DNA of 37,868 bases from Verrucomicrobiota bacterium (GCA_903970595.1 CAJCJI010000352.1:1-37868), one strand, 5' to 3'. Positions 8,424 to 16,994 are shown, numbered from the stretch's first letter. Translations and numbers: made by a program. Notes: a model not told the origin generated them from the sequence alone.

Positions 8424-9248
8424 TCAAGACACGATACGTCGCATGGCGCTGAAGGCGCGTTGCTGAATTTGCCGGATTCTCTCTCCAGATAGTTTGTAGT
8501 TTTTTGAGATTTCCCTAAAGCCTGCTTTCTTGCCCATGCTTAGCCATCGGCGCTCGATTACATCACGCGATCGCTCATCAAGCATGGCCAATGCCGTTTT
8601 CAGGCGGTGCATTCGCCGCTGGTTCCAGTTTAGCTCTTCGATTGCTGCGACGTCGTCGTTTCCATCGGCAAGATTGGCACACAAGAAATAATGTCGATGG
8701 ACAATTAGCCTCGCTGAACTCAAAGAAAGGTCGTCCCCCCGTAAACGATCTTCCAGGTGCTGAATGTCCATGACCCGGACCCCAAGGGAACTGGATATTG
8801 CTCTTATCTCATCCGCGGATAATGGTTCCCGGCTCAGCCTGAAGTGTTGCATTCGCATAAACAGGTGCAACTGTTCCTTGGTAATCCCAGTCGTGGCGAT
8901 GCACCAATTGTCCAGCACAAATCTACAGATCTCCAGATTGATCTGGCGAATGGCGGACGAAATGAGCCGATTGCCGCGTTCGGGCTTGAACTGTCTCACA
9001 GCTTTGACCAAGCCGATATTCCCTTCCTGAATAAGGTCAGGAAAGGGCTGTTCGTACTTCAAGTAGCCGCGAGCGATATTCACAACATAACGCAAGTGAG
9101 ACGATATCAGCAGTTCCTCGATATTTGGCTCGTGCGAGGCATGCAGACGCGCGAAAAGGCGCCATTCCTCCTCCTTGCCGATCCGGGGGAATCGCTCGAC
9201 GGCCTGGATGTACAAGTCAAGACGGCTTTGCACGATGCCTGCAATCAA
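8424..9248 (-). CDS. RpoH-like sigma-70 family factor, divergent
   Basis: A 274-residue group 3 sigma factor, close in length to RpoH. Region 2 is clear (SSHLRYVVNIARGYLKYEQP, DLIQEGNIGLVKAVRQFKPE), and region 4 has LDERSRDVIERRWLSMG and the helix-turn-helix FREISKNYKLSGERIRQIQQ. Between them the RpoH-typical FSTYATWWI-like and QRKLFFNLR segments are altered (here LISSAIRQINLEI and EQLHLFMRMQHFR), so promoter specificity may differ from heat-shock RpoH. It lies 40 bp after the initiating sugar-transferase gene on the same strand and is probably co-transcribed with it. The start is uncertain (TTG 9248 or GTG 9233). A role in transcription of the exopolysaccharide locus is inferred only from position. 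Confidence 0.82.
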   Translation of the reverse strand: MIAGIVQSRLDLYIQAVERFPRIGKEEEWRLFARLHASHEPNIEELLISSHLRYVVNIARGYLKYEQPFPDLIQEGNIGLVKAVRQFKPERGNRLISSAIRQINLEICRFVLDNWCIATTGITKEQLHLFMRMQHFRLSREPLSADEIRAISSSLGVRVMDIQHLEDRLRGDDLSLSSARLIVHRHYFLCANLADGNDDVAAIEELNWNQRRMHRLKTALAMLDERSRDVIERRWLSMGKKAGFREISKNYKLSGERIRQIQQRAFSAMRRIVS

Positions 9249-9288
9249 TCAGGCACAAGGACTGCGATGCGTCTCCTGCCGAACAGAT

Positions 9289-10827
9289 TCAGCGCGCATT
9301 GGTGCCTCGAACGACCACCCAGAACGTCATGGCCAGAATCCAGAGATCCAGCGTCAACGACCAGTTCTCGACGTAGTAAAGATCGAATTCGATGCGGCTG
9401 CACAACTGCTGGACGGTGTCCGTGGCACCGCGCAAGCCCTTGACTTGCGACAAGCCCGTCATGCCGGGCTTCATGCGATGCCGGTGCGGGTAGGTATCGA
9501 TGATTTCATGACAAAGAAGTTGCTCGGTGCGCATGTCGACTGCGTGCGGCCGTGGTCCGACCAGCGACATTTCACCCCTCAGCACATTAAATAACTGGGG
9601 CAGTTCGTCGAGGCTCGATCCGCGCAGGAAGCGGCCGACCCTGGTGATCCGATCGTCATTGCGGCCGGTTTGTCGCAGCGCCTGTTGTGCGGAGCCTGGA
9701 TTCCAGCGCATGGTCCGGAATTTGTAGACGTCAAACTCAATGTTGTTGGAGGTATGCCGCCGCTGCTTGAAGAGCACCGGGCCCGGGCTGTCGATCCGGA
9801 TCGCCAGAGCAATGAGTGCCAATATCGGAAGCGCCAACACGGTGATGATGCCGCACAAGATGAAGTCTTCGACGGCTTTGATCACGGCGTTCCAGCGTTT
9901 CAGCGGGCGATCGGCGAGCAAGGTGACCGGCAAACCGTCACAGACATAGTTGATGGTGCCGCAAGGAACGCTGAGGCCGATATTCTGCGGACACAAGCCT
10001 ACCGATACCGCCAGGCTCTTCAGGCTGTGCACCAGGGGAAGCAGCCGCTTTTCCGCGGTGCTGGGCAGCGTGATCAGCACCCAATCTATTCTGCGTGCTT
10101 TGCCGAGCTCTATCAGATCGGAGATCGTACCGATTGGTCCAGACGACTGCTTTTCGGTACGGCCGACAAGGTCATCAAATATACCCAATAACTCGACGCC
10201 GCCGGCCCGGGTCTGCCGCAGGTGTGCGATCAGCCGGTCCGCTACCGGGCCGGCGCCGACAACCGCAATGGTTTCTCTCAGAATGCCTCGATTCTGCAAT
10301 ACCCGGAAATTGACGGCCAGGGCAGCCCGGCCGATCATGGTCAAGGCAAAAGCCGTCACGATCCAGATTCCGACGACAGATCGTGGCAAGCTGTCCAGAG
10401 ACCGGGTTGCAAAACCCATCGCAAGAATGACGCCGGCAAATCTTGCAAAGCGCATAACGAAACGACGCAACATTTGAGCGGGCTGTCCGCCGATCCCGGA
10501 TTTAAAATCACGATCCCGCAACGCAAATGGCGCGAGTATCGAGACGATCAAGGCGTCTTTTCGATACTCGTTCCAGAAATCCAGGTCGTAGCTCGTTGAT
10601 CCAATCAGGTGAATATAGATCAGCATGCCCAGATATGCGGCGGCGGCCGAGCTTAAAAAATCAAACAGGGGAAGAAGATCTCCGACCAGGGAAACCAGAT
10701 CGTTGCTGAGCCTGATCCTGCTTGGGCGACTGCTGCCCTCCAAAGTCTCTGTATAAAACGTCATATTGCGCCGCCCTGAATGCCGAAACCTGATAGCTGA
10801 CATTGCTGCCGGACGCGGCTTGGCCAT
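9289..10827 (-). CDS. Undecaprenyl-phosphate glucose phosphotransferase (WcaJ/GumD/EpsB type)
   Basis: Membrane enzyme that starts the repeat unit by moving a hexose-1-phosphate, probably glucose-1-P, to undecaprenyl phosphate. About 512 residues: N-terminal transmembrane helices (residues ~35-130), a Rossmann-like CoA-binding-type domain (ETIAVVGAGPVADRLIAHLR), and a further membrane-associated helix. The C-terminal bacterial sugar transferase domain contains PVLFKQRRH, FDVYKFRTMR, GRFLRGSSLDELPQLFNVL and GEMSLVGPRP. Several starts are possible: TTG 10830, ATG 10827 and ATG 10764; the last begins just before the first conserved stretch. Three tandem GTRCG-N4-CGYAC repeats stand about 120 bp upstream. 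The sigma-factor gene follows at 40 bp. Confidence 0.93.
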   Translation of the reverse strand: MAKPRPAAMSAIRFRHSGRRNMTFYTETLEGSSRPSRIRLSNDLVSLVGDLLPLFDFLSSAAAAYLGMLIYIHLIGSTSYDLDFWNEYRKDALIVSILAPFALRDRDFKSGIGGQPAQMLRRFVMRFARFAGVILAMGFATRSLDSLPRSVVGIWIVTAFALTMIGRAALAVNFRVLQNRGILRETIAVVGAGPVADRLIAHLRQTRAGGVELLGIFDDLVGRTEKQSSGPIGTISDLIELGKARRIDWVLITLPSTAEKRLLPLVHSLKSLAVSVGLCPQNIGLSVPCGTINYVCDGLPVTLLADRPLKRWNAVIKAVEDFILCGIITVLALPILALIALAIRIDSPGPVLFKQRRHTSNNIEFDVYKFRTMRWNPGSAQQALRQTGRNDDRITRVGRFLRGSSLDELPQLFNVLRGEMSLVGPRPHAVDMRTEQLLCHEIIDTYPHRHRMKPGMTGLSQVKGLRGATDTVQQLCSRIEFDLYYVENWSLTLDLWILAMTFWVVVRGTNAR

Positions 10828-10945
10828 CAAGATGATTGTGCGGCCGCCGTGAGCGCAGCTGTTCGGAATGCCGGCTGCTCGCCGGTGTTCCTACTGAGAC
10901 CTCTCAGATGGATGGCACACTAATATTCGGGGTCTTTGAGCGTCT

Positions 10946-10993
10946 GTACGAGGACGTACTCTGTGCGAGGACGTACTCTGTGCGGCGACGTAC
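10946..10993. promoter_or_regulatory. Triple operator array, 17-bp period, upstream of the initiating transferase
   Basis: Three inverted repeats stand head to tail at exactly 17-bp spacing: GTACG-AGGA-CGTAC (10946-10959), GTGCG-AGGA-CGTAC (10963-10976) and GTGCG-GCGA-CGTAC (10980-10993). The first two units are identical as a 17-bp direct repeat. They lie in the 262-bp gap between the sugar-transferase start and the end of the EpsL gene, upstream of the former. An operator function is inferred. Confidence 0.65.
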
Positions 10994-11089
10994 GTTTTGC
11001 TGGGACGGAGGCGGGATCAGGTGCCGCGGAGCAGTTTGCCCGCAGGATTTAGAGATGCCCGAGCGACATCATGAAGTTTCTGTGCGGCT

Positions 11090-12394
11090 TCATTTCACAT
11101 TCGCCGCATCGCCGAGGCTGATGCGTACATCGATGCCGAAGATCGCGGCATTGAAACCATCGATGGCGATGTTGGCCTGACGATCTTCATAGCTCGCGAA
11201 CGGTGAGACCCTCAGCCATTGCAGCGCCTGGTAAGTCAGCTTGAGCGTGCTCAGTTGATCCACTTCACGGAGGTTGGAATTGACAGATCCGGTCGCGCCG
11301 CCGCTTTCATACTTGCTGTCCGTCAAGCTGTAGTTTGCGCTCACCGTGATCTTGAGGGTTGGCAGCCAGTTCGCGCCAACGCTGAATCCGGAGCCAACCA
11401 CGGCGCCTGTACCAGCCAGTGCCCCGGCACCGGCTACTGCCCCGGAACTGGAACCTGAACCGGCGATTCCGCTGTTGATGGTGCGGAACAGCTGCAGGTT
11501 TACCGCCGTCTTTTCGCTGAGCTTGCGCATATAGCTCAGGGAGCCGTTGTACCCGGAGATGCTGCCCGAGCCGATGGTCTGGTCATTGCGCTCGGTATAT
11601 CCGAACTCGGCTTTGACATTCGAAAGGCCGCTGATGACATAAGTCGAGGTCAGATCGAGCGTCGCCTGGTTGTAGTCGTGCGGACCTGCAATACCCAGAT
11701 AGTTGCCGCGCAGGTACTGCCCATACAAGCCCGCGCTGAATGGCTCGATATTGAGGTACCTCACAGCCAGATAAACGGAGTTCTCGCTCGAACCGAATCC
11801 GGCAACGCCCGGGATCGGCGAATCAAGTTCATGATTCTTGATGCCGCCCTGAACCAGCCACTCCGGCGTCACCATCAGATTGACCCTGGCTCCGGCGGCG
11901 CGATCGAGTTGCAGTTCCAGTTGTGGAGCAGAGAGCGCCGCAAAAGGTGTCATGCTCCGTTCCTGCCGGATGTCGACCGCCCCATCCAGATCGTCGCTCA
12001 AGGCCCAGTCCAGTCCTCCGTCGACCAGGTACTCGTAATGATCGAGTTGGCTGAAGTGCAGATAGTCGAAGCGGCGGCCCTCCACCGCTCCATGCAGGTT
12101 CTGCTGGTTGATCTGATAGTTAGCGTTCACTCCGCCCAGGAAACGTTGAACGAAGTCGTCGCGCCGCGACGAGCCGGTATCGAGCAGGGCCTGAGCGGGG
12201 CTGGGCAGGTCCAGCACATTCGAGTCGTATTCTGTCTGTGCGGCAACATAGGGGACGATCTGCGCTTGCGCCCCCACAACCATCGGGCACAAGGACAGGG
12301 TGTAGACATAGCGCAGAAAAATACGCCAGGAGTTGATGGGACGCTGCCGGCGCCTGGCGTTGCCGCCGGTGCCGTACGTTCGATGTTTATCCAA
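11090..12394 (-). CDS. EpsL-like outer-membrane beta-barrel of the exopolysaccharide locus
   Basis: A 434-residue secreted protein. An Arg-rich n-region and hydrophobic segment (IFLRYVYTLSLCPMVVGAQAQ) form a signal peptide, followed by IVPYVAAQTEYDSNVLDLP and many amphipathic beta-strands typical of the EpsL / outer-membrane beta-barrel group found in Eps-type loci; the last strand ends AAIFGIDVRISLGDAANVK. It probably helps polymer cross or leave the outer membrane. The TTG start at 12394 is supported by GAAGGGG five bases upstream. Near residues 280-315 there is a low-complexity Gly/Ala/Ser insertion (GAVAGAGALAGTGAVVGSG) that should be a surface loop. Its upstream region holds an exact GTGCG-N4-CGTAC site and a degenerate triple array. 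No exosortase gene is visible here. Confidence 0.75.
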   Translation of the reverse strand: MDKHRTYGTGGNARRRQRPINSWRIFLRYVYTLSLCPMVVGAQAQIVPYVAAQTEYDSNVLDLPSPAQALLDTGSSRRDDFVQRFLGGVNANYQINQQNLHGAVEGRRFDYLHFSQLDHYEYLVDGGLDWALSDDLDGAVDIRQERSMTPFAALSAPQLELQLDRAAGARVNLMVTPEWLVQGGIKNHELDSPIPGVAGFGSSENSVYLAVRYLNIEPFSAGLYGQYLRGNYLGIAGPHDYNQATLDLTSTYVISGLSNVKAEFGYTERNDQTIGSGSISGYNGSLSYMRKLSEKTAVNLQLFRTINSGIAGSGSSSGAVAGAGALAGTGAVVGSGFSVGANWLPTLKITVSANYSLTDSKYESGGATGSVNSNLREVDQLSTLKLTYQALQWLRVSPFASYEDRQANIAIDGFNAAIFGIDVRISLGDAANVK

Positions 12395-12425
12395 GTGCGC
12401 CCCTTCGGTCCGAGCGATACAGGTC

Positions 12426-12456
12426 CGTAACGGCGCTCCGCGAAAATTGTTACGGG
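12426..12456 (-). repeat. Inverted repeat in the EpsL leader
   Basis: CCGTAAC (12426-12432) and GTTACGG (12450-12456) are perfect 7-bp arms with a 17-bp spacer, 32 bp upstream of the EpsL start. It could be a leader hairpin or a binding site; I cannot decide which. Confidence 0.35.
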
Positions 12457-12491
12457 ACTGTTCAGTCTGACAGGATCGCGCGCGCGACTAT

Positions 12492-12505
12492 GTGCGATAG
12501 CGTAC
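12492..12505. promoter_or_regulatory. Single GTRCG-N4-CGYAC site upstream of EpsL
   Basis: GTGCG-ATAG-CGTAC is an exact match to the repeat found in the arrays at 10946 and 18618. It lies 98 bp upstream of the EpsL start in the divergent gap that also serves the membrane-protein gene at 12795. Confidence 0.55.
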
Positions 12506-12642
12506 GGAGCAGGGTGAAAGGTAATAGGGTTGAGCGGGGTGGGCGCTACCTGTTCGTTTCACAGCGGGTTCTGCTACTGCGCTACACTCCGGCCGCCCTG
12601 TTGCTCGGATCGGACGGTATGCGCTTTGAGATGGTCCGCTAA

Positions 12643-12690
12643 GTACGGCACCGAACAGGGTTAGGTACCGAACAGGGTTAGGCAACGAAC
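12643..12690. repeat. Degenerate triple 17-bp repeat
   Basis: Three units at exactly 17-bp spacing: GTACG-GCAC-CGAAC (12643), GTTAG-GTAC-CGAAC (12660) and GTTAG-GCAA-CGAAC (12677). ACCGAACAGGGTTAGG is repeated exactly at 12650-12665 and 12667-12682. The period and half-site layout match the two clean arrays, but the half-sites are altered (CGAAC, GTTAG), so this is either a decayed array or one for a related protein. The remainder of the 400-bp gap 12395-12794 holds the site at 12492 and nothing else I can name. Confidence 0.5.
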
Positions 12691-12794
12691 CGACATTCTG
12701 GTTGTTTGGGTCTAGTATTCGCCGAACTTGCTGGAATTAAGCCCTTACTTCATTCCAGCTGGCGTTTCCCATCCCTGAAACAGGGGAAAAGAAT

Positions 12795-13292
12795 ATGACC
12801 CGGCACTACACAAGTCAAAGCGTCTTCGATACAGAGGCGACAATGATCCACGGCGCGAGCGGAATCGCGGCGCTGCCGCCGTCCGTGCCTGCATCTGGCG
12901 ATGTGGCGGCCCCCGGCGTCGATCATGACAAACGCCTCTCACCGTCGAGCCAGCCCTTCCTGATCTATGCCATCGGCTTGCTGATGGTGTCGATCCTGGC
13001 CTTGTGGCCTTTTGTGCAATCTCCACATGGGAGCCGCGGTTGGACTATTCCTGGGGTTCAAGCCGATGCCGGGTTGCTGGCGGCCCCCGAGGCGCAGACC
13101 CGGATGCGAATTGCTGGAATAGCGGATCTCATGCGGACTCCGGAAAGCCCAAGCGATGATCGAAGAATCGCAACACCAGGCCGCCGTCCGACAGCCGTTG
13201 TGCGGCCTGAGCCACAGGGCGGGATAATACCCGATCCTGAGCCAATTGCCGGGCAGCCCGCATTGGTGAGTCTTTTCATTGCGCATGATTGA
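12795..13292 (+). CDS. Hypothetical single-span membrane protein
   Basis: A 165-residue protein I do not recognise. One transmembrane helix is evident (PFLIYAIGLLMVSILALWPF, residues ~54-75), with a soluble Ser/Pro-rich N-terminal part and a Pro-rich C-terminal part containing a possible proline-rich linker (GIIPDPEPIAGQPA). The ATG at 12795 follows AGGGGAAAAGAAT, a good ribosome binding site, which is the main reason to believe the gene is real. Its end overlaps the 3' end of the convergent GH5 gene by 17 bp. A role in envelope assembly of the polysaccharide machinery is possible only from position. Confidence 0.5.
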   Translation: MTRHYTSQSVFDTEATMIHGASGIAALPPSVPASGDVAAPGVDHDKRLSPSSQPFLIYAIGLLMVSILALWPFVQSPHGSRGWTIPGVQADAGLLAAPEAQTRMRIAGIADLMRTPESPSDDRRIATPGRRPTAVVRPEPQGGIIPDPEPIAGQPALVSLFIAHD

Positions 13293-15222
13293 CCATCCAG
13301 CTCTGGAAGAACTGTCCGTAACCATCGGTCGGCGTGCCGTTCACACCCGTGATCAGCACGTTATCCGCATCTCCCCAGACGTCCCATGCCCAGCCGATGA
13401 CGCTCACGCCGTTCTGATCCGCGAACGCGGTCACGGTGGAAACCAGCGGCGAGCCCACCGTTCCGGACGAATCCTGATCTCCAGTCTCGGTGGCGATGAC
13501 CGGGATGCCCGCGGCCAGAATGTTCTGTACTTCGGTAAAAATCTGCGGCGAGTAATTCGGCTGAGCATAGGCGGCAGTGCCCCAGGTCGTCCCGTATGTG
13601 GGGTAAGCATGCCAGGTCGCCGCCATCTGGCTCTGCGGATCGGTCGGCCGATAACTCAGCCAGCTACTCAGGTCCTCCGAGTACTGCATTGCGCCGACCA
13701 GCACCACATTTTCCGCGCCCGTGGCGCGAACCGCGTTGATCATCTGCTGATAGCTGGCCACAGCCCAGGTTTGGGTGACGTTCTGCCAGTTGCTGCTGCC
13801 GCTGGTGGCGGGAAAGCCGGTGAAGGAGCCGCCGGTCCCCTGCATCATGTAGGACCAGGAGTTGCCGGTGAAATCGAAATCGAAGAACGGTTCGTTGTAC
13901 AGCTCGAACATGACCGCCGGATTGCCCTTGAACTGGGTGGCGATGGAGGTCCAGAACGCCAGCGAATGATCGGCGTCGGCCATTTGCGTCTGCAACATTG
14001 GGCACATCGTTCCGGGCGCCGCCCAGTGCAGGTCGAGAATCACGTAGAGGCCGGCGGCATTGGCTTCCGACACCTGCGTCTCAACCGACGACTTGTAGTT
14101 GTTGCCCGGATCGGGGTTGTGCACCACTCCGCTGCTGTCGGTGCAGCTGTAGTCCAGCCAGGATGCCTCGTTGAGCGGAAGGCGCACCACGTTGGCCTTC
14201 CAGCTGTGGATGGCTGCCCAATTCGGGCCGTTGGCCTGACCGCCCTGTGCTCCCGAGGGATCGGAAGGGTCCCAGCCTTGAATCGCCACGGACTCGAATC
14301 CGCTGAAGTTTACGCCGCGCAATTGCACGGCCTGCCCGGCGACATCGACGAATTGATTGCCTTGCACACGGATCGACATAGCGCCGGTCGTACCGCCGGA
14401 GCTGCTGCTGGACGAGTTTCCGCCGCTGGAGCTTCCGGTTTTGCCGCCGCTGCTCGAACTGCTGGATCCGCCGCCCGAGCTGCTACTGCTGCTGCCGGAG
14501 CTTGAGCTCGACGCCGGAGCTGTCGTTACAGTGAATGATATGGCGGAAAACACGGCATGCTGTGGATTGAGCAGGGCGAGCTGACCCGTCGCCCCATCGT
14601 TCGGTACGGTAATCTGCGCCTGTGTATCGCTGACCACCTTGATCCCGGCGTCATGCGCGTTGCCGATCCAGGCGGCGTCCGACCCGGTGAAGCCAGTGCC
14701 GGCTATGGTGACTACCGATCCCTTGGGTCCAGAAGCAGGTGAAAACCCGCTGATGCTCTGCTGCGGATAAGACGCGTTGCTGATCACCGTAAACGAAGAA
14801 GCGGTGAATGCCGCATGTGCGGAATTGAGAATCGCAACGGCCCCGCTGGTGGCATCGGTCGGAACCGTGACGGTCGCCCTGGTATCGCTGAGGACATGGA
14901 GGGCGGCGTTATGCGCATTGCCCACCCAGGCCTGCGTCGATCCGGTAAACCCCGAGCCGATCAGGGTCACAATCGCGCCACTAGCGCCGGTGCCCGGAGA
15001 GAACGAATTGATGAGCTGTTGAGGATTGGTGGCTGCAGCCTGTGCGCCGCCGCAGGATGTCAGCAGCAACAACATGCACAGGAAACCGCAAGTCAAGGCA
15101 CCGTGCCTGTTCTGCAGACATTTTACGGATTGGTGTCTGCCGCGTTCCGGCCAGGCGACCCTCATAGCGGCCAAGAAAGCGGCTAGCGTTCGCTCAGCCG
15201 ATGTAATGTAAATCTTGCACAT
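13276..15222 (-). CDS. Secreted GH5 family glycoside hydrolase lipoprotein with two IPT/TIG domains
   Basis: Probable endoglucanase-like lipoprotein. A hydrophobic stretch ends in the lipobox LLTSCGG. Two consecutive IPT/TIG domains follow, each starting INSFSPGTGASG or ISGFSPASGPKG and containing GSGFTGS or GTGFTGS plus W(V/I)GNAH. Then comes a Ser/Gly linker of about 45 residues, and a GH5 catalytic domain beginning at VQGNQFVDVAGQ. The acid/base Glu is in LYNEPFF (codon at 13891-13893) and the nucleophile Glu is in VIATETGDQ (codon near 13486). The start is unclear: ATG 15222 has AGGA upstream but leaves a long leader, whereas ATG 15165 gives a more normal signal peptide. In this locus it may trim or release the polymer, as hydrolases in other exopolysaccharide loci do. 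Confidence 0.85.
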   Translation of the reverse strand: MCKIYITSAERTLAAFLAAMRVAWPERGRHQSVKCLQNRHGALTCGFLCMLLLLTSCGGAQAAATNPQQLINSFSPGTGASGAIVTLIGSGFTGSTQAWVGNAHNAALHVLSDTRATVTVPTDATSGAVAILNSAHAAFTASSFTVISNASYPQQSISGFSPASGPKGSVVTIAGTGFTGSDAAWIGNAHDAGIKVVSDTQAQITVPNDGATGQLALLNPQHAVFSAISFTVTTAPASSSSSGSSSSSSGGGSSSSSSGGKTGSSSGGNSSSSSSGGTTGAMSIRVQGNQFVDVAGQAVQLRGVNFSGFESVAIQGWDPSDPSGAQGGQANGPNWAAIHSWKANVVRLPLNEASWLDYSCTDSSGVVHNPDPGNNYKSSVETQVSEANAAGLYVILDLHWAAPGTMCPMLQTQMADADHSLAFWTSIATQFKGNPAVMFELYNEPFFDFDFTGNSWSYMMQGTGGSFTGFPATSGSSNWQNVTQTWAVASYQQMINAVRATGAENVVLVGAMQYSEDLSSWLSYRPTDPQSQMAATWHAYPTYGTTWGTAAYAQPNYSPQIFTEVQNILAAGIPVIATETGDQDSSGTVGSPLVSTVTAFADQNGVSVIGWAWDVWGDADNVLITGVNGTPTDGYGQFFQSWMVNHAQ

Positions 15223-15297
15223 GGCAATGTAGTCCTGAGGTTTGAATAGGGCGAACCAAGCCATGCGCTGCATCTGTCGGCGAATGGTCTGGTGCAA

Positions 15298-15698
15298 GCA
15301 CCTTCTACTCTATGGGCCTTTATGTGCGGTGCCCCACGTTGAAAGGCGCCATTTGCGCGTTCGACGGGTTGTCGGTAAAAAGCAAGCGCCGCCTATCGGT
15401 CCTAAACTGCCGACCATCGGCAACAAACGCGGCTATGGGTAATTTTTGCCACGGAGCAAAACACCTAGCGACCTTCGCTTGCCAAGTGAGGGAAGGCGGT
15501 AACGCCATCGGAGGTAGCGGCAATGGTCCGGATTCGGCTATCGCTGCGCCGATGGAATTGATGCTGGCGGTCGACCATCAGAACCCGATCAAGCACGGAC
15601 GCCGGCTGCCGATCTTGCATTTCCAAATCGCTCTTCGAGCATGATCGCTATGTCCGCTATCACACATACCCGTACGCAGGATTGCGTCAATATTGCGC
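15298..15698. other. Intergenic gap between GH5 and oxidoreductase genes
   Basis: The gap of about 400 bp carries divergent promoters in principle. I see one near-match to the locus operator, GTGCG-GTGC-CCCAC at 15324-15337 (one mismatch), and a short palindrome GGTGC-AA-GCACC at 15291-15302. No gene or RNA is recognisable. Confidence 0.35.
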
Positions 15699-16937
15699 AT
15701 GGTGAACGAATCGCCCGAGGTCGCGGTTATTGGAGCTGGCCCGTATGGCCTGTCGATCGCTGCGCACCTTCGTCATCGGAGCGTGAGCTTCCGCATTTTC
15801 GGACACGCCATGCAAACCTGGCTCACCCGTATGCCGGTGGGCATGATGCTCAAATCCGACGGCTTCGCCTCTAACCTCAGTGATCCGGAGGCGCGTTTCA
15901 CTCTAAGGGCCTATTGCGAAGAGCAGGGCATTCCTTACAAAGACCAGGATCAACCCGTGCGGCTCGAAACGTTCTGTGCTTATGGTCTGGCATTTCAGAG
16001 ACGTCTGGTGCCGACACTCGAGGAAAGAATTGTGGTGTCGATCGCGCGCGGAGCAAAAGGCTTCGAGTTGCGACTGGACAACGGACAGACCGTGACCCCG
16101 CAGCGAGTCGTCATCGCGGTGGGCCTGGGCGCTTTCCAGAACGTGCCCACGCAACTTGCGCATCTACCAGCGGAGGTGTTTTCCCACAGCTCTCATGATC
16201 GCGATTTGGCCTCTTTCCGAGGACGCGACGTCACGGTCGTTGGCGGCGGGGCATCAGCGCTCGACCTTGCCGCCTTGCTTCATGCGCAGGGAGCCGTGAC
16301 GAGAATCATATGCCGGCAGGCCAAAATAGAGATTCATCAGGGGCCCGGGCTGAAATCCCGCTCGCTCTGGCAAGGCCTGCGGCATCCGCGCTCCGGAATC
16401 GGGCACAGCTTGCGTTCATTCGTTTTGGCGGAAGCGCCGCTGCTGTTTCATTGCTTGCCGGAGCAGCTGCGCCTGCGCATAGTACGCACTCACCTTGGAC
16501 CGGCCGGTGGGTGGTTTGTAAGAGACCTGGTGATCGGCAAGGTGCCATTCCTGCTGGGTTGCACCATCACTGAAGCCGAGCGCTGCGAGGGCTTCGTGCG
16601 GCTCAAAATTCGTGCCGACGACAGCTGTGAGAGCTTTGCGACGACCGATCACGTAATCGCCGCCACCGGCTATCGGGTCGATCTGCGGCGGCTCGCGTTC
16701 CTTGATGCAGGTATTGTCGCCCAATTGCAAACCGCGGAGCATTCTCCAGTACTTTCGCGCAACTTCGAATCCTCGGTCCCTGGCTTGTATTTTGTCGGCG
16801 CTCTATCCGCAAGCAGCTTCGGCCCCCTGGTGAGATTCGCCTTTGGCGCGCGCTTTACCGCCGGGCGACTGGCCAAGCATCTATATAAACGCAGCCGCCA
16901 ACCAGCGCTCTATTGGCCCGAGACCTCGACCGGGTAA
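15699..16937 (+). CDS. FAD-dependent NAD(P)-binding oxidoreductase
   Basis: About 412 residues with a two-dinucleotide-binding layout. There is an N-terminal FAD motif (VAVIGAGPYGLSIAAHLR), a second GxGxxG motif for NAD(P) near residue 180 (VTVVGGGASALDLAALL), the ATGYRVDLRRL motif near residue 320 and a terminal GLYFVGALSASSFGP segment. The pattern resembles flavin monooxygenases and lysine/ornithine N-hydroxylase relatives. The substrate is unknown; neighbours (ATP-grasp ligase, NRPS, polysaccharide genes) suggest a small amino-acid or sugar-linked substrate, but this is inference. Start at ATG 15699 is two codons after a possible TTG 15693; neither has a strong ribosome binding site. Confidence 0.82.
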   Translation: MVNESPEVAVIGAGPYGLSIAAHLRHRSVSFRIFGHAMQTWLTRMPVGMMLKSDGFASNLSDPEARFTLRAYCEEQGIPYKDQDQPVRLETFCAYGLAFQRRLVPTLEERIVVSIARGAKGFELRLDNGQTVTPQRVVIAVGLGAFQNVPTQLAHLPAEVFSHSSHDRDLASFRGRDVTVVGGGASALDLAALLHAQGAVTRIICRQAKIEIHQGPGLKSRSLWQGLRHPRSGIGHSLRSFVLAEAPLLFHCLPEQLRLRIVRTHLGPAGGWFVRDLVIGKVPFLLGCTITEAERCEGFVRLKIRADDSCESFATTDHVIAATGYRVDLRRLAFLDAGIVAQLQTAEHSPVLSRNFESSVPGLYFVGALSASSFGPLVRFAFGARFTAGRLAKHLYKRSRQPALYWPETSTG

Positions 16938-16994
16938 GCTAGGCGCACGGGGGCTTTACTGAATATTCTAACCCGATTCGCTTTGTGTAACTCT

